From contig JADJOM010000001.1 in assembly GCA_016713785.1 (NCBI GenBank), positions 496,001 through 560,000 on the forward strand: DNA of 64,000 nt, written 5' to 3'. Both the position numbers and the translations under genes were made by a program. Under the pieces are notes generated by a model, which made no database searches, had not been told where the DNA came from, and saw only the letters and a program-made list of their open reading frames with translations. Source of the stretch: Gemmatimonadota bacterium (lineage in GTDB: Bacteria > Gemmatimonadota > Gemmatimonadetes > Gemmatimonadales > GWC2-71-9). Position 1 is the first letter of the stretch; each line of letters starts with the position of its first letter. Below are positions 48,477-56,783 of the stretch, piece after piece.

Positions 48477-48964
48477 TCGACGTCGAGCCCGGTGAGCGGC
48501 ACCAGCCGGGCGCGGGGCGGGAGGCCCGCCTCGAGTTCCATGATCCCGACGGAGGCCGGCAGGTCGAAGCGGCGCGGCCCGGCGCCCCCAGGGTTCATCA
48601 CGGTCCGGACCAGGTCCACGGTGGTGAGCAGCGGCCGGTGGGTGTGGCCGTAGATGATCACGTCGGCCTCGGGCCACAGCCGATGCAGGCTCTCCGGCGC
48701 CGGGCTGCCGAGCTGGTCGCCGTGGGTCACCACGAAGTCGAGCCCCTCGATCCGGCGCTCGACCACCTGCGGGATCCGCTGCCGCACGTCCCACCCGTCG
48801 CAGTTGCCGTAGACCGCGAGCACCGGCGCCAGCGCCTCGAGCTCGGTCAGGAGGTCGAGCGGACCGATGTCGCCGGCGTGGAGGATCAGGTCCACCTCGG
48901 CGAAGACCTCGAAGACCTCGGGCCGGAGCAGGCCGTGGGTGTCCGCGATGATGCCGAGCCGCAC
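48473..48964 (-). CDS. YfcE/MJ0936-type metallophosphoesterase
   Basis: A 163-residue calcineurin-like phosphodiesterase. The metal motifs IIADTHGLL, LHAGDIG, YGNCD, VTHGDQLG and YGHTHRP are in the expected order and complete. Members hydrolyse phosphodiesters; the physiological substrate is unknown. The start is GTG at 48964, four bases after the ubiX-like stop, so it is probably the last gene of the quinone operon. Confidence 0.92.
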   Translation of the reverse strand: MRLGIIADTHGLLRPEVFEVFAEVDLILHAGDIGPLDLLTELEALAPVLAVYGNCDGWDVRQRIPQVVERRIEGLDFVVTHGDQLGSPAPESLHRLWPEADVIIYGHTHRPLLTTVDLVRTVMNPGGAGPRRFDLPASVGIMELEAGLPPRARLVPLTGLDVD

Positions 48965-48968
48965 CGCC

Positions 48969-49547
48969 TCAGCCCTGCCACCGGGGGGCGATGTCGAGGC
49001 CGAGGTCGAGCTGGTCGAGGATCCGCTGCACGATGAAGTCCACCAGTTCCGGGATCCCGGTGGGCCGGTGGTAGAAACCGGGGGCGGCGGGGAGCACCAC
49101 CGCGCCGGCCTCGGTGACGGCGGTGAGGTTGCGCAGGTGCACCAGCGAGAGCGGCGTCTCGCGCGGCACCAGGATCAGTTTGCGCCGTTCCTTGAGGGCC
49201 ACGTCGGCGGCGCGCTCCACCAGCGAACGGCTGGTCCCGTGCGCCACCGCGGCCACCGTGCCCATCGAGCAGGGACAGATGACCATGCCGGCGCTGCGCG
49301 CCGACCCGGAGGCCGGCGTGCCGCCCCGGTCGGTATCGGCAAAGCAGGTGATGCTGGACCAGTCCCCGCCGGTGGCCTCCCGGAGCGCGGCCTCATCCGC
49401 GAGGCCCGCCTCCGTGCCGAGCAGCCGCCAGCCGTGGCTCGAGACGATGAGCCACACCGGCACCCGGTGGCGCGCCAGCACCTCGAGGAGGCGCACCGCG
49501 TAGGGCGCGCCCGAGGCCCCGGTGACGGCCAGCACCACGGGGTGCAT
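48969..49547 (-). CDS. ubiX: UbiX-like flavin prenyltransferase
   Basis: Makes the prenylated FMN cofactor needed by UbiD-type decarboxylases; 192 residues. The N-terminal VLAVTGASGAPYAVRLL forms the FMN-binding loop, followed by CPCSMGTVAAVAHGTSRSLVERAADVALKERRKLILVPRETPLS and the C-terminal VDFIVQRILDQL. The partner UbiD-like gene is in the same cluster. In menaquinone-producing bacteria the role is usually called MqnM or UbiX. Confidence 0.96.
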   Translation of the reverse strand: MHPVVLAVTGASGAPYAVRLLEVLARHRVPVWLIVSSHGWRLLGTEAGLADEAALREATGGDWSSITCFADTDRGGTPASGSARSAGMVICPCSMGTVAAVAHGTSRSLVERAADVALKERRKLILVPRETPLSLVHLRNLTAVTEAGAVVLPAAPGFYHRPTGIPELVDFIVQRILDQLDLGLDIAPRWQG

Positions 49548-49550
49548 CGG

Positions 49551-49700
49551 TCAGCGTCCGCGGCGGTTGGCGGTCGGGTTCTTGGGGGCGTGACGCTCCG
49601 GCTGGGGAGGCGGCACGCGCGGCTGCTGCGCGCCCTTCTCCGGCTTCGGCTTGCCACGGCCCCGCTGCGGAATCAGGCTTTCCTTCGGTCGCTTGCCCAT
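49551..49700 (-). CDS. Small basic protein (49 residues) inside the quinone cluster
   Basis: A 49-residue protein, MGKRPKESLIPQRGRGKPKP then EKGAQQPRVPPPQPERHAPK and NPTANRRGR, very rich in Arg, Lys and Pro with no Cys or aromatic residues. A strong GGGGAGG ribosome site lies five bases before the ATG at 49700, and the stop is three bases before the ubiX-like start. It lacks membrane segments and is likely disordered. It could bind RNA or nucleic acid, or a partner in the cluster; no family was recognised. Confidence 0.72.
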   Translation of the reverse strand: MGKRPKESLIPQRGRGKPKPEKGAQQPRVPPPQPERHAPKNPTANRRGR

Positions 49701-49741
49701 CGTGCCTCCCCTTGGGTGGTGCCCACGTCCACTCTCGTCGT

Positions 49742-49804
49742 CCCGCTTCCCGCTTCCCGCTTCCCGCTTCCCGCTTCCCGCTTCCCGCTTCCCGCTTCCC
49801 GCTT
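49742..49804. repeat. Tandem heptamer CCCGCTT, nine copies
   Basis: Nine perfect copies of CCCGCTT (63 bases) followed by a partial CCC, immediately before the ubiA-like stop at 49812 and upstream of the small basic gene. The array is not in a coding frame of a called gene. Heptamer arrays of this kind expand and contract by slippage and can act as a length-variable spacer between genes. Confidence 0.95.
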
Positions 49805-49811
49805 CCCAGGA

Positions 49812-50702
49812 CTACACCAACCGGTCCACCAGCGCGAACATGAAGACCGTCAGGCTCATCACGCCGTTCATCGTGAAGAACGCGGTGTCGAGCCGCGACA
49901 GGTCGCCGGGGCGCACCAGCTGGTGCTCGTACGCGAGGATCAGCGCGGCGGCAGCCACTCCCACGAAGTACCAGGCCCCGAATCCGGCGCCCCAGCCGAA
50001 CAGCGCCAGCGCGGGGATCGTCACCCCGTGCAGCACCTTGGCGAGCAGGATGCTCCGCGCCTGGCCCAGGCGCACCACCGCGCTGTGCAGCCCGGCGTCG
50101 CGGTCAAAGCCCTCGTCCGGCAGGGCATAGAAGATATCGAAGCCCGCCACCCAGGTGGCCACGGCCATCGTGATGGCCACCAGCACCCACCACGGCTCGC
50201 TCCAGCGCCCCGTCACCGCGAGGTAGCCCCCCACCGGCGCGATCGCGAGCGAGAGCCCGAGCCAGAGGTGCGGCCACCAGGTGAACCGCTTGGCCAGGCT
50301 GTAGAGCATGATCCACCCCAGCGCCAGCGGGCTCAGCCGGAAGCAGAGCGGGTTGAGGAACCAGGAGGAGGCCAGGAACACCGCGCCGGCCACCACCACC
50401 GACAGCCACGCCTGCCGCAGGGTCAGGCGGCCCCGGGGCAGCTCCCGCTCCCGGGTGCGCGGGTTCCGGGCGTCGTAGCGGCGGTCCACGATGCGGTTGA
50501 AGCCCATCGCCACCCAGCGGGCGGCGCTGAACGCCACCACCACCACCGCGACCGTCTGCCACCGCACCCCCGCCTCGAGCGACGCCTCCAGCACGCCGAG
50601 CATGGCGAAGGGCAGCGCAAAGATGGTGTGCGGCAGCTTGACGAAGCTGGCATAGCGGGCCAGCAGCGACGCGCCGTCGTAGGTCTGGCCCTCGGCCCTC
50701 AC
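49812..50702 (-). CDS. UbiA-family prenyltransferase
   Basis: A 296-residue membrane prenyltransferase with about eight transmembrane helices. The first Asp-rich motif is NRIVDRRYDARNPRT and the second DIFYALPDEGFDRDAGLHS. It should attach a polyprenyl chain to an aromatic acid. The cluster with UbiD, UbiX and UbiE/MenG homologues fits the late futalosine pathway of menaquinone synthesis (MqnP) or the UbiA step; substrate specificity is not decidable. The GTG start at 50702 overlaps the ubiD-like stop as GTGA. Confidence 0.95.
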   Translation of the reverse strand: MRAEGQTYDGASLLARYASFVKLPHTIFALPFAMLGVLEASLEAGVRWQTVAVVVVAFSAARWVAMGFNRIVDRRYDARNPRTRERELPRGRLTLRQAWLSVVVAGAVFLASSWFLNPLCFRLSPLALGWIMLYSLAKRFTWWPHLWLGLSLAIAPVGGYLAVTGRWSEPWWVLVAITMAVATWVAGFDIFYALPDEGFDRDAGLHSAVVRLGQARSILLAKVLHGVTIPALALFGWGAGFGAWYFVGVAAAALILAYEHQLVRPGDLSRLDTAFFTMNGVMSLTVFMFALVDRLV

Positions 50703-52177
50703 AGGCGGATCCCGAGCCGGGGCCACAGCTCATCCACCCGGCGCCGCGTGGCCTCGTCCATGGTGATGAGCTCGGGCCACTCCCGGGTGAAGCCCTCGTC
50801 CCGCCACTTCCGGGTCCCGTCGATCCCCATCTTGCTGCCGAAGCTGAAGTGCTGGCTGGCGTGGTCGAGCACGTCGACCGGCCCCTTGGTGAAGCGCACG
50901 TCGCGCTCGGGGTCGATGTTGTTGAGCACGATCCACCACGCCTCGTCGGGGTCCTGCACATTCACGTGCTTGTCCACGATCACCAGCACCTTGGCCAGCG
51001 ACATGAGCCCCGCGCCCCACAGCGCGTTCATCACCTTGTAGGCCTGGCCCGGGTACTGCTTGTCGATGGAGACAAACACCAGGTTGTGGAAGATGCCGCA
51101 GGCCGGCATGTGGTAGTCCACCACCTCGGGCACCGTGAGCCGCAGCAGCGGCAGGAAGATCCGCTCCGTGGCGTGCCCCAGGTAATAGTCCTCCATCGGC
51201 GGGCGGCCCACCAGCGTCGCGGCGTAGACCGGCTGCTTCCGCATGGTGACGGCGGTGACGTGCACCCGGGGGTAGAGGTCGGCCAGCGAGTAGTAGCCGG
51301 TGTGGTCGCCGAACGGCCCCTCGGTGACCAGCGGCTCCGCCGGGTCGATGTAGCCCTCGATGACGTACTCCGCCTCGGCGGGCACCTCGAGCTCGCAGGT
51401 GACGGCCTTGACCAGCTCCACCGGCGACTTCCGCAGGAACCCCGCGAAGATGAACTCGTCGATCATCGGCGGCAGCGGGGCCGAGGCCGAATAGAGGCTG
51501 GCCGGGTCGGCGCCCACGGCGATCGCCACCGGCATCTTCTCCCCCCGGGCCGCCAGCTCGCGCCAGTGGTGGGCGCCCACCTTGTGCCGCTGCCAGTGCA
51601 TGGCCAGCTCGCGCTTCCCCTGCACCTGCACCCGGTACATCCCCACGTTGCGGATGCCCCGGTTGGGATCCTCGGTGATCACCATCGGGAGGGTGATGTA
51701 CCGGCCGCCGTCCCCGGGCCAGGTGGTGAGGAACGGGATCCGGTCCAGGTCCACCTGGTCGCCCTGCCACACGATCTCCTGGCAGGCGCCGCGGCCGCCG
51801 CGCGTGCGCGGCGGGAACTTCGACGCCTCCGCCAGCTTGGGCAGCATCGAGAGCTTCCCGAACAGGCCGTCGGGCACCTTGAGGTTGAGCAGCTCGCTGA
51901 TCCGCGCCCCGACCTCGTCGAGGTGCTGCACGCCGAGCGAGAGGCACATCCGCTTCATCGAGCCGTACAGGTTGATCGCCACCGGGTGCTCGCTGGGCCG
52001 GCCGTCGTCGAGCAGCGGCCGCTCGAACAGCAGCGCCGGCCCCCCGCCCGGGCTCTTCATGCACCGGTCGGCGATCTCCGCGATCTCGAGCCGGGTCCGC
52101 ACCGGCTCCCGCACCCGCACCAGCTCGCCCATCTTCTCGATGGCCGCGATGAATTCCTGCAGGGTGTCGAGCGTCAT
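50699..52177 (-). CDS. UbiD-family decarboxylase
   Basis: A 492-residue prenylated-FMN decarboxylase, probably removing the carboxyl group from a polyprenyl aromatic acid (MqnL or UbiD role). Conserved segments are DRCMKSPGGGPALLFE, GRYITLPMVITEDPNRGIRNVGMYR, EGPFGDHTGYYS and the C-terminal HFSFGSKMGIDGTRKWRDEGF. Translation is coupled with ubiE upstream (ATGA) and the ubiA-like gene downstream (GTGA). Confidence 0.95.
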   Translation of the reverse strand: MTLDTLQEFIAAIEKMGELVRVREPVRTRLEIAEIADRCMKSPGGGPALLFERPLLDDGRPSEHPVAINLYGSMKRMCLSLGVQHLDEVGARISELLNLKVPDGLFGKLSMLPKLAEASKFPPRTRGGRGACQEIVWQGDQVDLDRIPFLTTWPGDGGRYITLPMVITEDPNRGIRNVGMYRVQVQGKRELAMHWQRHKVGAHHWRELAARGEKMPVAIAVGADPASLYSASAPLPPMIDEFIFAGFLRKSPVELVKAVTCELEVPAEAEYVIEGYIDPAEPLVTEGPFGDHTGYYSLADLYPRVHVTAVTMRKQPVYAATLVGRPPMEDYYLGHATERIFLPLLRLTVPEVVDYHMPACGIFHNLVFVSIDKQYPGQAYKVMNALWGAGLMSLAKVLVIVDKHVNVQDPDEAWWIVLNNIDPERDVRFTKGPVDVLDHASQHFSFGSKMGIDGTRKWRDEGFTREWPELITMDEATRRRVDELWPRLGIRL

Positions 52178-52902
52178 GCGCGGGTCCCCACGTGGATGGC
52201 GCAGATCCCACCGACGAGCAGCGTGTACCGTACCCCGGTGAACCCCGCCCGTTCCATGAGCGCGACGAGCGCCGGCGGCTCCGGGAAGGCGAGGACCGAG
52301 GCGGGCAGGTAGGCGTACGCGTCCTGGTGCTTCGACACCAGCCGCCCGATCAGCGGCAGCAGCCGGCGGAAGTAGAAGAAGTAGAGCCCCCGCATCGGCT
52401 GCCGCGGCGGCGTGGTGAACTCGAGGATCACCAGCCGCGCCCCCGGCTTGAGCACCCGCGCCGCCTCCGCCAGCCCCTGGTCCAGCTCCGCGAAGTTGCG
52501 GACCCCGAAGCCCACCGTGGCGCCGTCGAACGTCGCGGAGGGAAACGGCAGCTCCAGCGCGTCGGCGTTCACCGGGCGCACCCGGTCCGACTTGCCCTTC
52601 CCGAGCACCAGCATGGGCAGCACGAAGTCCGCCCCGATGACCCGGCCGCCAAACCCGGCCTGCCGGCCCAGCTGGGCGGCCAGATCCAGGGTGCCAGCGC
52701 AGAGATCGAGGTAGAGTCCGTCGGGGCGGGCGGGCCAATCCAGCTCGGCCACCGCCTGCCGGCGCCACCGCCGGTCGACGTTCAGGCTGAGCAGGTGATT
52801 CAGGAAGTCGTACCGGGGGGCGATGGCCGTGAACATCTCCCGGACATAGGACCGCTTCTCCAACCCGCCGGAGAGCGGTAACTTCCTATCTGTGGCTAAC
52901 AT
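52174..52902 (-). CDS. ubiE: Demethylmenaquinone / ubiquinone methyltransferase
   Basis: SAM-dependent C-methyltransferase that completes menaquinone (MenG) or ubiquinone (UbiE), 242 residues. Motif I is LYLDLCAGTLDLA, and FTAIAPRYDFLNHLLSLNVDRRWRR, FGVRNF and the helical KHQDAYAYLPASV are typical. TACATT lies eight bases upstream of the ATG. It heads the cluster and is divergent from an ECF sigma factor gene 53 bases away. Confidence 0.96.
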   Translation of the reverse strand: MLATDRKLPLSGGLEKRSYVREMFTAIAPRYDFLNHLLSLNVDRRWRRQAVAELDWPARPDGLYLDLCAGTLDLAAQLGRQAGFGGRVIGADFVLPMLVLGKGKSDRVRPVNADALELPFPSATFDGATVGFGVRNFAELDQGLAEAARVLKPGARLVILEFTTPPRQPMRGLYFFYFRRLLPLIGRLVSKHQDAYAYLPASVLAFPEPPALVALMERAGFTGVRYTLLVGGICAIHVGTRA

Positions 52903-52910
52903 AGGCGCAG

Positions 52911-52916
52911 AATGTA
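52911..52916 (-). promoter_or_regulatory. Candidate -10 element (TACATT) upstream of the quinone cluster
   Basis: TACATT followed by eight bases and the ATG at 52902, on the minus strand. This is two bases longer than the most common leaderless spacing here but still compatible with a start at or near the ATG. Confidence 0.4.
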
Positions 52917-52955
52917 GTCCGTGGAGCGGCGGCCGGGCAAGGCGCCGGGCTCTTC

Positions 52956-53558
52956 ATGGCTGAACGTCCCGATCTGGTGTCCCTGAGCGATCAGGAGATC
53001 GTGGCCCTCGCCAAGGAGGGACGCGAAGCCGCGTACCGTGAACTCATCCGCCGGTACGAGCGGCCCGTGTTCTCCCTCATCCTGCGCATGGTCCGCGACC
53101 GCCAGCTGGCCGAGGACCTGGCCCAGGAGACCTTCATCAAGGCGCTCAACGCCATCGGGAGCTACCGCCCCGAGTTCAAGTTCTCGAGCTGGATCTTCAA
53201 GATCGCCAACAACGCCGCGATCGATCAGCTGCGCCGCCGCGAGGTCGACACCCTCTCGATCGACGGCGCCCCCAACGCCACCAGCGCCGACGACATCGAA
53301 GCCACGGCGCTGCAGGTTGGCGACAAGGGCGAGACCCCCCTGGCCGAGCTCGAGGCCCGCGAACTGGGGACCCACATCGAGCGGGCCATCGCCAGGCTCC
53401 GGCCCGAGTACCGCTCCTGCATCATGCTCCGGCACGTCGAGGGGCTGGCCTACGAGGAGATCGCCCAGCTCCTCGACCTGCCCCTGGGCACCGTGAAGAC
53501 CTATATCCACCGGGCGCGCCACGAGCTGCGGGACATGCTCGCGCACCTCCGAGACTGA
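52956..53558 (+). CDS. ECF-family RNA polymerase sigma factor (second)
   Basis: A 200-residue sigma factor of the RpoE/SigE type. Region 2 (YRELIRRYERPVFSLILRMVRDRQLAEDLAQETFIKAL) and region 4 (ERAIARLRPEYRSCIMLRHVEGLAYEEIAQLLDLPLGTVKTYIHRARHEL) are intact. Its likely anti-sigma factor follows 34 bases downstream. It is divergent from the quinone cluster. Confidence 0.96.
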   Translation: MAERPDLVSLSDQEIVALAKEGREAAYRELIRRYERPVFSLILRMVRDRQLAEDLAQETFIKALNAIGSYRPEFKFSSWIFKIANNAAIDQLRRREVDTLSIDGAPNATSADDIEATALQVGDKGETPLAELEARELGTHIERAIARLRPEYRSCIMLRHVEGLAYEEIAQLLDLPLGTVKTYIHRARHELRDMLAHLRD

Positions 53559-53592
53559 AACCCCCTCTCCGACGAGGCCGTAAGACCGCCGT

Positions 53593-54417
53593 ATGGTTGA
53601 CGCACCCCATTTCAGCCCCGACGAGCTCGATCTCTGGCTGGACGGACGTCTCCCCGATCCACGCACGTCCCACCTCGAAACATGCGAGCAGTGCCGCACC
53701 ACCGCTGAGGAGCTGCGCGACCTCGTGGCCCAGCTCCGAGCCCTGCCGCAGGTGGCGCCGGGCCGGGCCTTCGCGGACCGGGTGATGGCCCGGGTGGCGG
53801 TGGCCGGGGTGGCCGCCGTTGCCGCGGACGTGCATCTGTCGGCCGACGACCTCGATCAGTGGGTCCTCGGGGAGCTGCCGCTGGCCCGCCAGTCGCACCT
53901 GCGCGGCTGCCCCGACTGCCAGGCCCTGGCCGATGCCGAACGGGTGCTGGTGCTCCAGCTCGAGGCGCTGCCGCTCTTCACGCCCCCCGCCGAATTCGCC
54001 GACCGGGTCATGGACCAGGTCGACACCGGCGGGCTGTCGCTGGCCGGCGCCTGGCGCCGGTGGCGGAGCGGCGTGGCCCGCAACCCGCTGACCGTCGGCG
54101 CGGCGGCCGGCGTGGGCGGCCTGCTGGGCGGCTCCATCGCGGCCAGCGTAGCGTGGGCCGCCGGCCACCAGGACACCATCAGCGGCACGAGTACCTGGCT
54201 CATGACCCACGCGCAGGCGCTGTTCTGGCAGGGCGTCGGGTTCGCCTCGACCATGCTCGAGCAGCAGGGCTGGTACCAGGCGTTGCGCACCGGCCTCACG
54301 CCGGGCCGCGCCGCGCTCCTGATCGGCGTGACCGTGTCGCTCTACGCCGCGGGCGTCGTGGCGCTGCGCCGGCTGCTCGCGTTGCCCTCCGCCGGGACGG
54401 CCCGTGCGCTTCCCTGA
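53593..54417 (+). CDS. Membrane anti-sigma factor-like protein with two zf-HC2 zinc motifs
   Basis: A 274-residue protein. The first zf-HC2 motif is His27, Cys31, Cys34 (SHLETCEQC) and a second is His102, Cys106, Cys109 (SHLRGCPDC), each preceded by a DxxxxWLDG/WVLG-type helix; the two modules look like a tandem duplication. The C-terminal half has hydrophobic segments (about 165-190 and 245-265) and may cross the membrane twice. Binding and inhibiting the ECF factor encoded just upstream is the expected role. The stop overlaps the next gene by 14 bases. Confidence 0.9.
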   Translation: MVDAPHFSPDELDLWLDGRLPDPRTSHLETCEQCRTTAEELRDLVAQLRALPQVAPGRAFADRVMARVAVAGVAAVAADVHLSADDLDQWVLGELPLARQSHLRGCPDCQALADAERVLVLQLEALPLFTPPAEFADRVMDQVDTGGLSLAGAWRRWRSGVARNPLTVGAAAGVGGLLGGSIAASVAWAAGHQDTISGTSTWLMTHAQALFWQGVGFASTMLEQQGWYQALRTGLTPGRAALLIGVTVSLYAAGVVALRRLLALPSAGTARALP

Positions 54418-55978
54418 GTCAGTCCTCGTGGGCGCCCTGGCGCTGGCGCTGCTCCCCGCGCCGGCCGCCGCCCGCGACCTCGACAGCAGCGAGCCGTCCT
54501 GGAAGTCCCGCATCGAACTCCTGAACCAGCTCCTCGGCAACGATGACGACCACGTGGTCCGCGATCACGTGGTCTCGCTCGCCACCGACATCGCCTCCGT
54601 CACCTTCGACTTCACCGATGGCGGCGCGCTGGTGCTCGCCGTCGAGGGCGGCGTCCTGCTGGTGGATGGCAAGCCGATCGGCCGCGTGGCGGCGGACGGG
54701 GCGCTGGCGGTTGGGTGGCGGGCGCTGATGCTCGAGCTGTCGCGCCACGACACGCCGGCCGCGCTGGAACGGCTGCGCGCGTGGGCCCCGGCGGGCCTCT
54801 CCCGCGAGGAGTCTGCCTTCGCCGAACTGCTGGGCGAGCAGGTGGAGGGCCTGACCGCGCCGGCCGGCGTGCTGCCGTCGCCCCAGCCGGTGGGGACCGC
54901 CGCGCCCGGCGGCCTCACGATCGACCTCGGCGACCTCAGCAACCCGCTGCGCCTGGCCCCGCTCCTCCGCTCCGCCGCCACCCTCCGGGGCGACGCGCTC
55001 CGCATCACCGTGCCCGGCGGGCAGGCGCACCTCGGCCACTACGGGCTCGGCTCGGCGGAGCGCTACGCCGGCCACCTGCTGGTGGTGCGCGGCAACGCCG
55101 ACATCTATGGCCGGGTGGAAGGCAACCTGGCCAGCGTCGAGGGCGACGTCATCGTCCACCCCGGCGCGGTGGTCACCGGCGATGTGCTCGCCGTGGCCGG
55201 CCAGGTGCGCGACCTCGGTGGCGACATCCTGGGCCAGATCCGCACCCTCGACGCCCCGCCGGAACCGGCCGCCCGAACGGCCGTCGCGCCGCCCGTCCCC
55301 GCCTGGATGCGCGCCGCGCGCAACGGCGCCGGCGTCCTTGGCGTGTTCCTGACCCTGATGCTGGTGGGCACCGGGCTGGTGGCCTTCGGCCGCCAGCCGC
55401 TCGAGGTGGTCAGCGACACCGTGCTGCACTCCTTCACCCGTTCGCTCCTCGTGGGGCTGCTGGGCCAGGTGCTGGTGCTGCCCACCTTCGGCATGCTGGT
55501 GGTGGGGCTGGTGCTGACGGTCGCGGGAATCCTGCTGGTGCCCTTCGCGGTGATCGTCTTTGCCCTGCTGCTGGTGGTGGCGGTGCTGGGGGGATTCCTG
55601 GCCATCGCCCACGCCATGGGCGAGAGCCTGACCCGGCGCCAGCTCGCGCTGGGCCGCGCGGTGCCGGCCAACAGCTATCGCTACGTGATGGCGGGGCTCG
55701 CGGCGGTGGCGGGGACCTGGCTCGCCTGGGTGGCCTTCGGCTGGGTGCCGGTGGCGGGGACGCTGATCCTGGCCACGGCGGTGCTGGTCACCTGGCTGCT
55801 CGCCACGGTGGGCTTCGGGGCGGCGCTGCTCTCGCGGGCGGGGCTCCGGGAGCACTTCGCGGGGCGGATCCTCCCGGCGGAGACCCTCACCGACGAGTTC
55901 CTCTGGGCCACGCCGCAGTTCGGCGTCACGGCCGTGAAGCGGCCGCCCCGCGACCGGACCCCTCCGCCGCTACCCTAG
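54404..55978 (+). CDS. Membrane protein with bactofilin-like beta segment
   Basis: A 524-residue exported/membrane protein. The N-terminal signal (about 1-22) is followed by a Ser/Asp region. A left-handed-helix-like repeat occurs at about 215-290 (LLVVRGNADIYGRVEGNLASVEGDVIVHPGAVVTGDVLAVAGQVRDLGGDILGQI), resembling bactofilin or polymer-forming domains. The C-terminal half has about six hydrophobic helices (VFLTLMLVGTGLVAFG, LLVGLLGQVLVLPTFGMLVVGLVLT). The start is GTG at 54404. The role in the sigma/anti-sigma locus is unknown; it may form or sense the envelope. Confidence 0.75.
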   Translation: MRFPESVLVGALALALLPAPAAARDLDSSEPSWKSRIELLNQLLGNDDDHVVRDHVVSLATDIASVTFDFTDGGALVLAVEGGVLLVDGKPIGRVAADGALAVGWRALMLELSRHDTPAALERLRAWAPAGLSREESAFAELLGEQVEGLTAPAGVLPSPQPVGTAAPGGLTIDLGDLSNPLRLAPLLRSAATLRGDALRITVPGGQAHLGHYGLGSAERYAGHLLVVRGNADIYGRVEGNLASVEGDVIVHPGAVVTGDVLAVAGQVRDLGGDILGQIRTLDAPPEPAARTAVAPPVPAWMRAARNGAGVLGVFLTLMLVGTGLVAFGRQPLEVVSDTVLHSFTRSLLVGLLGQVLVLPTFGMLVVGLVLTVAGILLVPFAVIVFALLLVVAVLGGFLAIAHAMGESLTRRQLALGRAVPANSYRYVMAGLAAVAGTWLAWVAFGWVPVAGTLILATAVLVTWLLATVGFGAALLSRAGLREHFAGRILPAETLTDEFLWATPQFGVTAVKRPPRDRTPPPLP

Positions 55979-56728
55979 CCGGGCCCGGACCCGGCCCCCG
56001 ACGCCGAGCCCCAGTCGCCGTGCCGCGGAGCCATCGCGCACGGCGATTTCCACATGCCCCCCCGAGCCCACATACGCCAGCAGGGCGCCGGTGGGGACAT
56101 CACCGAAGGTGGAGCGGAGCGGCCCGATCACCAATGACTCGGCCTCGAGGACCGCGTAGGCCGGCACCACCTCCGGGGTCAGGTTGGTGACGAGGTTGCC
56201 GTACCGGTCCACGTAGATCACTTCCCCAACGACGACCTTGCCCTCATGATGAGGCAGGGCGCCGCTCACCCGGCGGGGGATGCTGGTGTAGGCCGCGCCC
56301 AGGCTGGTCAGCGGTTCGCCCGAGGCCAGGCGCGCCGCCGCGGGGGCAAAGATGTCGCGGCCGTGAAAGGTGGGCGAGGCCTGCGGGGGCGGGGCCAGGG
56401 TGACGGCCTCGACCGGCGCCCCGTGCATCACCCCGCTCCACAGGCCGTTGTCGGGCCCCACGAAGTAGTGCCCGCGGGTGCTGAAGGCGAGCGCGGTGCG
56501 CTGGGTCCCGACCCCGGGATCGACCACGGCCAGGTGCACCGTGCCGGGGGGAAAGCGATGCCAGGCGCGCCCCACCACGTAGGCCGCGGAGGCGAGGTCG
56601 CCGGGCGCGACCTCGTGGGTGAGGTCGACCAGGGTGGCCCCGGGGGCCAGGGAGAGCAAAACTCCCTTCATTTCCCCGACGTAGGAGTCCACGGTCCCGT
56701 AGTCGGTCAGCAGTGTGATGATGGCCAT
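55970..56728 (-). CDS. SAM hydrolase (DUF62) / SAM-hydroxide adenosyltransferase family protein
   Basis: A 252-residue member of the SAM hydroxide adenosyltransferase/chlorinase-fluorinase superfamily, which hydrolyses SAM to adenosine and methionine in most bacteria. Motifs are LLTDYGTVDSYVGEMKG, GTVHLAVVDPGVGT, YFVGPDNGLWSG, GRDIFAPAAARLA and VYVDRYGNLVTNL. The start ATG has TACCTT six bases upstream. The stop overlaps the bactofilin-like gene stop by nine bases. Confidence 0.93.
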   Translation of the reverse strand: MAIITLLTDYGTVDSYVGEMKGVLLSLAPGATLVDLTHEVAPGDLASAAYVVGRAWHRFPPGTVHLAVVDPGVGTQRTALAFSTRGHYFVGPDNGLWSGVMHGAPVEAVTLAPPPQASPTFHGRDIFAPAAARLASGEPLTSLGAAYTSIPRRVSGALPHHEGKVVVGEVIYVDRYGNLVTNLTPEVVPAYAVLEAESLVIGPLRSTFGDVPTGALLAYVGSGGHVEIAVRDGSAARRLGLGVGGRVRARLG

Positions 56729-56734
56729 TCCCGT

Positions 56735-56740
56735 AAGGTA
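56735..56740 (-). promoter_or_regulatory. Candidate -10 element (TACCTT) of a leaderless transcript
   Basis: On the minus strand TACCTT, ACGGGA, then the ATG at 56728. The same hexamer and six-base spacing as upstream of glmM. Confidence 0.5.
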
Positions 56741-56783
56741 GCCCGCGTCAGGCGCGGCGCCACGGCCGGCGGGCCGGAGACCC

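Noticed and set aside
49742..49804. CRISPR array
   Set aside because: The seven-base units are directly adjacent with no spacers, so this is a simple tandem repeat.
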